Part shown: positions 6,960-11,419 of the stretch, in pieces
Layout: the number at the start of each line of letters is the position of its first letter
Position numbering within the stretch: position 1 is the first letter of the stretch
DNA from: an uncultured Alphaproteobacteria bacterium
GTDB lineage: Bacteria > Pseudomonadota > Alphaproteobacteria > RF32 > CAG-239
Length of the DNA: 11,419 bases
Assembly: GCA_944391355.1 (NCBI GenBank)
Contig: CALXTG010000173.1
Coordinates: 1 to 11,419 of the forward strand
Direction of reading: 5' to 3'
Position numbers and translations under genes: made by a program
The notes under the pieces: model-generated
Told to the model about the DNA's origin: nothing
Seen by the model: only the letters and a program-made list of their open reading frames with translations
Database searches by the model: none

Positions 6960-7994
6960 TTAATCTGCCAAATCCGTTTCCGCAATCAGCGTATCCGCCT
7001 CAATATCCCGAAGCAGGCGTTTGCCGATAACCGACGACAGTTTATCAAGTTGAATTCCGGTTCCCGGACGTTTCGCACCCAGATTTTCAGCCGTCAAAAC
7101 CGTACCGGCGGCTAAATTCTCCGCGGCAATAATGCTGCGGCGCATCTTTTGACGCTGGACATATTCGGCTTCGGAAACGACACGTTCCTTGCTGCCCATC
7201 GCCTTATAAACATTATTACACCCCTTTATCAATTGAGCAAATTCTTCCGGTTCGGTGGCCATGTTGTTATCCATACCCATTTTGCTTTTATCTAAAGTAA
7301 AATGTTTTTCGATAACAGCAGCGCCCAGAGCGGTTGCGGCGGCCGCCATTTCGGTTCCCAAAGTGTGGTCGGAAAAACCAATCGGATATTGCGGAAATTC
7401 TTCACGCAGTCCTAAAATATTATTGAGATGAATAGTTTCCGGTTCGGCCGGATAAATTGAAATACAATGCAACAGAGCTATTTGTGAATTTCCTGCTTTT
7501 TCAATAACTTCTACCGCGCGGCGTACTTCGTCCATCTCGGCCATTCCGGTCGATAAGATAATCGGCGCCTTGGTCGAGGCGATATATCTGAGATACTGAT
7601 TGTTATTAATATCCATTGAAGCTACCTTGATATAAGGCGCCCGGCACTTTTCCAAAAGGATATCGACTTCATGACATGAATAAGGCGTTGAAGAAAAAGA
7701 AATTCCGACTTCACGGCAATAATCGGCCATGCTTATCAGCTGCTCTTCGGTTAAGGAAAATTTTTCGACAATGCGCTTGGCAATCGGATTATTGCTGTAA
7801 TAACTTTTTGAATACAGAGAATCTGCCGACCAAGATTGAAATTTGACACAAGAGGCCCCTATTTCCTTCGCTTTGGCAATCATCTGCCGTGCCGTTTCGA
7901 CATTACCGTTATGACTGGAATTAACCTCGGCAATGATATAGGGCTTTTGATAATCTCCGATAACGGTACCGTCACATAGTTTTATTTCAGCCAT
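6960..7994 (-). CDS. NeuB/sialic-acid-synthase-family PEP-condensing enzyme, divergent
   Basis: This 344-residue protein has the family's two domains: a TIM barrel (about 1-280) and a C-terminal antifreeze-like/SAF domain (about 285-344) with KRPGTGI (308-314). Family members condense phosphoenolpyruvate with the open-chain aldehyde of a mannosamine-type sugar to give a nonulosonic acid. Visible are YIIAEVNSSHNGN (19-31), SCVKFQSW (48-55), FSSTPYS (100-106), ILSTGMAEMDE (146-156), IGFSDHTLG (205-213) and AVIEKHFTLDK (226-236). Metal ligands expected from meningococcal NeuB (His210, His231) and sugar contacts (Asp242, Arg309) fall at a constant offset of five residues. However, the loop after the second His reads MGMDNNMATEPEE, unlike the sialic-acid form (PGPDHKASLEP) or the pseudaminic form, so the acceptor may differ. 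No CMP-transferase or epimerase gene is in the window. The start has AAGGAA eight bases upstream. Confidence 0.88.
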   Translation of the reverse strand: MAEIKLCDGTVIGDYQKPYIIAEVNSSHNGNVETARQMIAKAKEIGASCVKFQSWSADSLYSKSYYSNNPIAKRIVEKFSLTEEQLISMADYCREVGISFSSTPYSCHEVDILLEKCRAPYIKVASMDINNNQYLRYIASTKAPIILSTGMAEMDEVRRAVEVIEKAGNSQIALLHCISIYPAEPETIHLNNILGLREEFPQYPIGFSDHTLGTEMAAAATALGAAVIEKHFTLDKSKMGMDNNMATEPEEFAQLIKGCNNVYKAMGSKERVVSEAEYVQRQKMRRSIIAAENLAAGTVLTAENLGAKRPGTGIQLDKLSSVIGKRLLRDIEADTLIAETDLAD

Positions 7995-8011
7995 TTTATT
8001 AATTCCTTTCT

Positions 8012-9790
8012 TTACTGATCTATCGGTTCAACAATCATTTCTGACAAAAACAATTCTCTATCCAAAAACGGCGACTGGTCTTCCAACGGCCGCTGCACGA
8101 AACGCCCCTCTTTGGTTCGGGCATAGGAACTGTGGATATAATTTTGGTCTTCGGGACTCATAATCTCGCAAATAACGGCTCCGCTTTCGGCCAGCATTGC
8201 CCGAAGTTCCGCCGTGAGATTTTTGTTATCGGCGATTTTGCGGTATTTAAGATTAAAACATTCCGCGACTTTGGCAAAATCAGGGCAAGATACGCCGTCA
8301 CTACAGTCAGTACCTATCGTACGGGTTCTGAATAAATCTTTCTGACGTTTGCGAATTACCGCATAACAATTATTATTGACAATGATAATCTTTAACGGCA
8401 GCTGTTTGTAGCTTATGGTTTGTAATTCCTGTATATTCATCATAACCGAACCGTCACCGATAACCGCCACAACCTGTTTTCCGCCGGCATAGAACGCGCC
8501 TGCGGCAGCCGGCAGAGCATAGCCCATCGCCCCTTGAGAAACGGGATGCAGACAGCGCTGGGCCGCCTTGAAGCGAATTGTGGTCGGCGTTATCAGCTCT
8601 TCAAGTCCGGCATCGGTTACGACAACAGCATCATCGGACAGCACCTCTGACAAACTGTCCGCCAGCTGATACAAATCCGTTGCGCCTGGCTGTCTATATC
8701 TGTCTTCACAACGCGGAAACACCTCTTTCCAGCGGCGGCATTTATCCAGCCAGACATCCGACGCAGAAGGCAGCGTCTTATCGGAAAGAGCCGTTAAAAA
8801 TACTTTCAAATCCGCGGTAATATTACGTTCAATTTTACAGGTATTCTTTTCCGCTTCATTTTTATCAATATCAACCATGATAATCTTAGCAGCCCGGGCA
8901 AACTTGTCTTTATCTGCGCCGGTAATCATTGAACTCATCCGACAGCCCAGAACCAAAACCAGATCGGCATTCTGCAAAGCAAAATTTCCGGCACGATTGG
9001 CGGCCATGGTTCCGACGGCGCCGATTGCCATACTGTCGCGGCTGTCTAAAATATCTACCGCAGAATTGGCATAAACAACCGGAAACGGGTGTTTTTTCAA
9101 CAGATTTTTCAATAAATCCCCGGCTCCGGCGGAACGGACGCCGCTGCCGATTAAAATAACCGGACGCTGAGCCGTTCTTAACTCCTTAACAACATAATCA
9201 ACATCTGTGTCAGATGCGGACAAGCTCCGGGTTTCCGGATAAAATCTCTCCAAGGTTTCCGGTTCAACCCGCATATTCTGCACATCCAGCGGCACATCAA
9301 TCCAAACCGGCCCCTTGCGCCCAAACTGAGCCAAGAACAGAGCTTTATCCATTTCATAGGCGATCCGCGCCGGATTTTCTATCATAACCGCATATTTGGT
9401 TATCGGCGAAACAAGACCGATAATATCGGCTTCCTGCTGTCCGAAAGTACGTACCGCTATGCCACTATGCCGCACGGTTTCATTAAGACTGTTCTGACCG
9501 GAAATAACAACCATCGGCACATCATCCTGCCAGGCGCATAAAACCGGGGTAATTGTGTTGGTCGAGGCACAACCGGTCGATACCAGACAGGCACCGAGTT
9601 TTTCATTTTTCTGGGCATAGGCCATAGCCGCATATCCGGCCGCCTGCTCATGATGAACCGAAACGGTTTCTATTCCCTCATGTTTGGCGGCAGCATCCGA
9701 AAGATAAAGCATTCCGCGACCGGTCACCATAAATAGATGACCGATCCCCTCTTCATGCAGTCTCTGCATTATATAATCGGCAACCCGCAT
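8012..9790 (-). CDS. ThDP-dependent acetolactate-synthase-like enzyme
   Basis: This 592-residue protein has the three-domain layout of the pyruvate oxidase/acetolactate synthase family. The N-terminal pyrimidine-binding domain contains SVHHEQAAGYAAMAYAQ (44-60), with Glu48 in the place of the glutamate that activates thiamine diphosphate. The central domain (about 195-345) holds VILIGSGVRSAG (211-222). The C-terminal domain has the cofactor motif VIGDGSVMMN (443-452) ending at NN (472-473). Such enzymes decarboxylate pyruvate or a related 2-oxo acid and add the resulting two-carbon unit to a carbonyl. The operon setting argues against a branched-chain amino acid role: there is no regulatory subunit gene and no ilvC. 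A carboligase acting on the LuxC aldehyde or on a keto-sugar, as YerE does in yersiniose synthesis, is an inference. It lies 12 bp after the hotdog gene and 17 bp before the NeuB-like gene. Confidence 0.88.
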   Translation of the reverse strand: MRVADYIMQRLHEEGIGHLFMVTGRGMLYLSDAAAKHEGIETVSVHHEQAAGYAAMAYAQKNEKLGACLVSTGCASTNTITPVLCAWQDDVPMVVISGQNSLNETVRHSGIAVRTFGQQEADIIGLVSPITKYAVMIENPARIAYEMDKALFLAQFGRKGPVWIDVPLDVQNMRVEPETLERFYPETRSLSASDTDVDYVVKELRTAQRPVILIGSGVRSAGAGDLLKNLLKKHPFPVVYANSAVDILDSRDSMAIGAVGTMAANRAGNFALQNADLVLVLGCRMSSMITGADKDKFARAAKIIMVDIDKNEAEKNTCKIERNITADLKVFLTALSDKTLPSASDVWLDKCRRWKEVFPRCEDRYRQPGATDLYQLADSLSEVLSDDAVVVTDAGLEELITPTTIRFKAAQRCLHPVSQGAMGYALPAAAGAFYAGGKQVVAVIGDGSVMMNIQELQTISYKQLPLKIIIVNNNCYAVIRKRQKDLFRTRTIGTDCSDGVSCPDFAKVAECFNLKYRKIADNKNLTAELRAMLAESGAVICEIMSPEDQNYIHSSYARTKEGRFVQRPLEDQSPFLDRELFLSEMIVEPIDQ

Positions 9791-9802
9791 TAATTTTCCG
9801 TC

Positions 9803-10279
9803 CTAATCAGCTTTGGGAATAAATGAGTTCATAATATCCGGAATCGCAACCGTCAGCTCAACACTGCAGGTAACTTCACCGTTCAGATAACCGACAGATT
9901 TACCTCTGGCCAAACCTCGGCTGTAGGAATAAAGTTCTGCTTTTATTTCCAGTTTATCCCCCGGAACAATCTTCTTTTTGAATTGCGCTTTGCTGGTCAC
10001 TGCGGCGGCTTTTTTCCCTTTATTTTCGGGAATTGTCAAAAATGTCATCAGAAAGACCTGAGCCATTGTTTCAATTTGAACAAAACCGGGAACATTAGGT
10101 TCATCTTCAAAGTGGGCCGGAAAAAACCATTCGTTATAAGTAAAGTTTTTATATCCGCGCGCACTTTTTCCCGGAACGGCTTCTTCAATCAGATCAATGA
10201 AAAAGCAGGGAAAACGGTTTTGCTGATATTGTTGAATTTCAATCGGACCAAGATTCGTCAATGTCTGATATTCTGCCAT
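9803..10279 (-). CDS. FabZ-like hotdog dehydratase, catalytic residues intact
   Basis: This 158-residue single-hotdog protein resembles 3-hydroxyacyl-ACP dehydratase FabZ. NRFPCFFIDLIEEAVPGKSA (22-41) matches the FabZ opening (HRYPFLLVDRV...PGK). FTYNEWFFPAHFEDEPNVPG (46-65) carries the catalytic His56, and FVQIETMAQ (66-74) carries the catalytic Glu70. The C-terminus ends IPDIMNSFIPKAD, a pattern repeated in the paralogue two genes upstream. The role would be dehydration, or a related step, on an acyl group carried by the neighbouring ACP. The frame extends to an ATG at 10294, but the ATG at 10279 lies one base after the ACP stop and aligns with the paralogue's start, so it is preferred; its ribosome binding site (GAG) is weak, implying reinitiation after the ACP gene. 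No ketosynthase or ketoreductase gene is in view. Confidence 0.83.
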   Translation of the reverse strand: MAEYQTLTNLGPIEIQQYQQNRFPCFFIDLIEEAVPGKSARGYKNFTYNEWFFPAHFEDEPNVPGFVQIETMAQVFLMTFLTIPENKGKKAAAVTSKAQFKKKIVPGDKLEIKAELYSYSRGLARGKSVGYLNGEVTCSVELTVAIPDIMNSFIPKAD

Positions 10280-10280
10280 T

Positions 10281-10517
10281 TTACATCTCAACATTATATT
10301 TCTTAAGAATTTCCTGTCCTTTTTCGAAAGAACTCAGATCTACAATATCATCTGCGTCCAGCATAATCTCAAAAGCATCTTCAATAGCGGCGACCAGTCC
10401 CATATGCCCCACGGAATCCCAAGCTTCAATATCCTGATATTTTAACCCGGATGTCTGCTCCGGTTTGATATCAAATGTGGTTGTAAAAGCTTCAATATAT
10501 TTTTCTAAGTTACTCAT
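10281..10517 (-). CDS. Acyl carrier protein
   Basis: This 78-residue acidic, helical protein has a carrier-protein phosphopantetheine site at AWDSVGHMGLVAAIEDAF (32-49), with Ser35 as the attachment residue. The Asp-Ser-x-Gly-His-Met form differs from the Asp-Ser-Leu of fatty-acid AcpP and is typical of dedicated carriers in secondary or surface-glycan pathways. Helix III (ADDIVDLSSFEKGQEIL, about 55-71) is normal. It should carry the acyl intermediate for the two hotdog proteins that flank it and may be loaded by the AMP-forming ligase downstream. A strong ribosome binding site, AAGGAGA (10523-10529), precedes the ATG by five bases. The stop codon is one base from the next start, the closest non-overlapping spacing in the operon. 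No transferase for attaching phosphopantetheine is encoded here, so a housekeeping one is presumed. Confidence 0.92.
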   Translation of the reverse strand: MSNLEKYIEAFTTTFDIKPEQTSGLKYQDIEAWDSVGHMGLVAAIEDAFEIMLDADDIVDLSSFEKGQEILKKYNVEM

Positions 10518-10533
10518 TGTTTTCTCCTTTTAT

Positions 10534-10992
10534 TTAATTTTTGGGTGTGAAATTATTCATTATCTCAGGGACGGTTATAACAAACGCAGCCTCACAAACC
10601 TGTTCTTTCCCGACAAAACCGAATGCTTTTCCTTTAGCGATGCCTCTTCGGAATGATAATAGCTCTGCTTTAATTTCGAGTACGTCTCCGATATTTACCG
10701 ATTTTTTGTAAAAACATTCACTGGAAACGGTATTGGTTAATAACCCGGGATTATTCTTCATAAAGGTCATTAAAAATGTTTGTTCCAGCGCTTCACCGAT
10801 AATAAAATTCGGAACAGAAGCGTCCAAAGCAGCTTTTGTAAAAAACTCATTATATGAAAAACATTTCTTTCCCAATACATGATCTGTCCCGTTTTCGAGA
10901 GATACAGCATCAACAAAAAACCACGGGTAGCGATTCCTGTGATATTTCATGATATCGGGAACAGAAAGCTGTGTACTATCATTTATCTGCAT
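10534..10992 (-). CDS. FabZ-like hotdog protein lacking the catalytic His
   Basis: This 152-residue paralogue of the hotdog protein at 9803-10279 shares NRYPWFFVDAV (20-30), FSYNEFF (45-51), QTFLMTF (71-77), GDVLEIKAELLSFRRGIAKGK (about 96-116) and VPEIMNNFTPKN at the end. By eye the two are roughly 35-40% identical. In the segment that should hold the catalytic His it reads FTKAALDASVPNF (51-63): the His aligns with Ala55, and the loop is two residues shorter, with no Glu-Pro. The downstream Glu (Glu67 in IIGEALEQ) is kept. It is therefore unlikely to be an active dehydratase alone. A structural or substrate-binding partner of the intact paralogue is the obvious possibility, as in two-subunit dehydratases. 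The start overlaps the acyltransferase gene by 14 bp. Its ribosome binding site is poor, suggesting translational coupling. Confidence 0.8.
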   Translation of the reverse strand: MQINDSTQLSVPDIMKYHRNRYPWFFVDAVSLENGTDHVLGKKCFSYNEFFTKAALDASVPNFIIGEALEQTFLMTFMKNNPGLLTNTVSSECFYKKSVNIGDVLEIKAELLSFRRGIAKGKAFGFVGKEQVCEAAFVITVPEIMNNFTPKN

Positions 10993-11419
10993 ATTTTTTC
11001 AAAAACTCTTGTTCGATTTCTTTTACTTTTTCATCTCGGTAAGCCACGGCTCTTGCCGGAGATCCGAAATAACAGGTCCAAGCTTTTGTCGGCTTCATCA
11101 ACAGACTTCCGGCACCGACTGTCGTCCCTTCTTCTAGGTTAGCACCGGGCATAACAATTGAACCGGCTCCTACCGTACTGAACTTTTTCAAATATACAGA
11201 TTTACTGACAATATGTCTGTATTCATCAGGCAGAGTCGGATTTATGAATGCAGCTCCGGTAAAATCATCGCTTTCGGTAAAAATCAGAGACTGGTAGCCT
11301 AACCCCGTATAATCTTCCATTTCGATCAGTGAATCTGATCCGGATAACAGATTGGCTTTCAAAGTTATATGTATATAATTATGTAAAATTATATTGTTTG
11401 CCAGAACAGCAAAATCATC
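10979..11419 (-). CDS. Left-handed beta-helix (hexapeptide) acyltransferase, 5' end beyond the window
   Basis: The frame is open from its stop at 10979 to the window edge, giving 146 visible residues without a start; the TTG at 11362 is internal. Repeating hexapeptide turns are visible, such as FAVLANNIILHNYIHITLKA near the start of the fragment and, later, FSTVGAGSIVMPGANLEEGT and TVGAGSLLMKP. They are followed by the cap FGSPARAVAYRDEKVKEIEQ typical of sugar acyltransferases of the WbbJ/NodL type. The segment FTESDDFTGAAFINPTLPDE (about 47-66 of the fragment) matches a pattern (SDDYSG...TNP.VP) common in acyltransferases of O-antigen and capsule clusters. It would transfer an acyl group, acetyl or the ACP-borne group, to a sugar hydroxyl or amine. 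The local DNA is distinctly AT-rich compared with the rest of the operon. The donor and acceptor are unknown. Confidence 0.8.
   Translation of the reverse strand, partial: DDFAVLANNIILHNYIHITLKANLLSGSDSLIEMEDYTGLGYQSLIFTESDDFTGAAFINPTLPDEYRHIVSKSVYLKKFSTVGAGSIVMPGANLEEGTTVGAGSLLMKPTKAWTCYFGSPARAVAYRDEKVKEIEQEFLKKYADK

Noticed and set aside
8012..9790. Branched-chain amino acid acetolactate synthase (ilvB)
   Set aside because: There is no regulatory subunit or other ilv gene, and the operon context is surface-glycan chemistry; the fold is shared but the role is probably different.
9803..10992. Aryl polyene type cluster
   Set aside because: ACP, hotdog and ligase genes recall such clusters, but no ketosynthase, ketoreductase, ammonia-lyase or outer-membrane lipoprotein carrier gene is visible, and NeuB- and ThDP-type genes do not belong to them.
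10979..11362. Acyltransferase gene starting at the TTG at 11362
   Set aside because: The frame continues open with beta-helix-type sequence to the window edge, so the gene is 5'-truncated by the window and the TTG is internal.

Overview
The window is a Gram-negative bacterial chromosome segment in which every credible gene lies on the minus strand, so the biological reading order runs from position 11419 down to 1. Base composition is moderate (roughly 45-50% GC by eye, dropping to about 35% at the far right). A NeuB-family enzyme, a hexapeptide acyltransferase and a glycosyltransferase point to surface-glycan synthesis in a proteobacterium. Alphaproteobacteria is my guess, not something the sequence proves.

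Region A (11419 to about 2153) is one tightly packed operon of nine genes whose beginning lies outside the window. Gaps are 1-17 bp or short overlaps, and it ends in a clear rho-independent terminator at 2153-2182. In transcription order it holds: a left-handed beta-helix acyltransferase (5' end cut by the window); a FabZ-like hotdog protein that has lost the catalytic His; an acyl carrier protein; a second FabZ-like hotdog protein with His and Glu intact; an acetolactate-synthase-like ThDP enzyme; a NeuB/sialic-acid-synthase-family enzyme; an AMP-forming acyl ligase; a LuxE-like acyl-protein synthetase; a LuxC-like acyl-thioester reductase; and a probable GT-B glycosyltransferase (ten genes counting the cut one).

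Taken together, region A looks like a pathway that builds or activates a short acyl group on a carrier protein (ligase, ACP, hotdog pair). It then converts an activated acyl group to an aldehyde (LuxE/LuxC) and makes new carbon-carbon bonds using pyruvate (ThDP enzyme) and phosphoenolpyruvate (NeuB-like). The product would be attached to a surface glycan by the acyltransferase and glycosyltransferase. The individual families are known. The order of chemistry and the product are inference, and I do not recognise the combination as a named pathway.

Region B (2150 to 1) holds a bitopic membrane protein of unknown function (1426-2091) and a two-gene membrane module: a DUF2157-type polytopic protein (226-1371) whose end overlaps the start of a GDYXXLXY-type protein (1-236, cut by the window). 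This module is not obviously connected to the glycan operon, because the terminator separates them.

No tRNA, rRNA, CRISPR array, insertion sequence or attachment site was seen, and no gene-free stretch exceeds about 120 bp.
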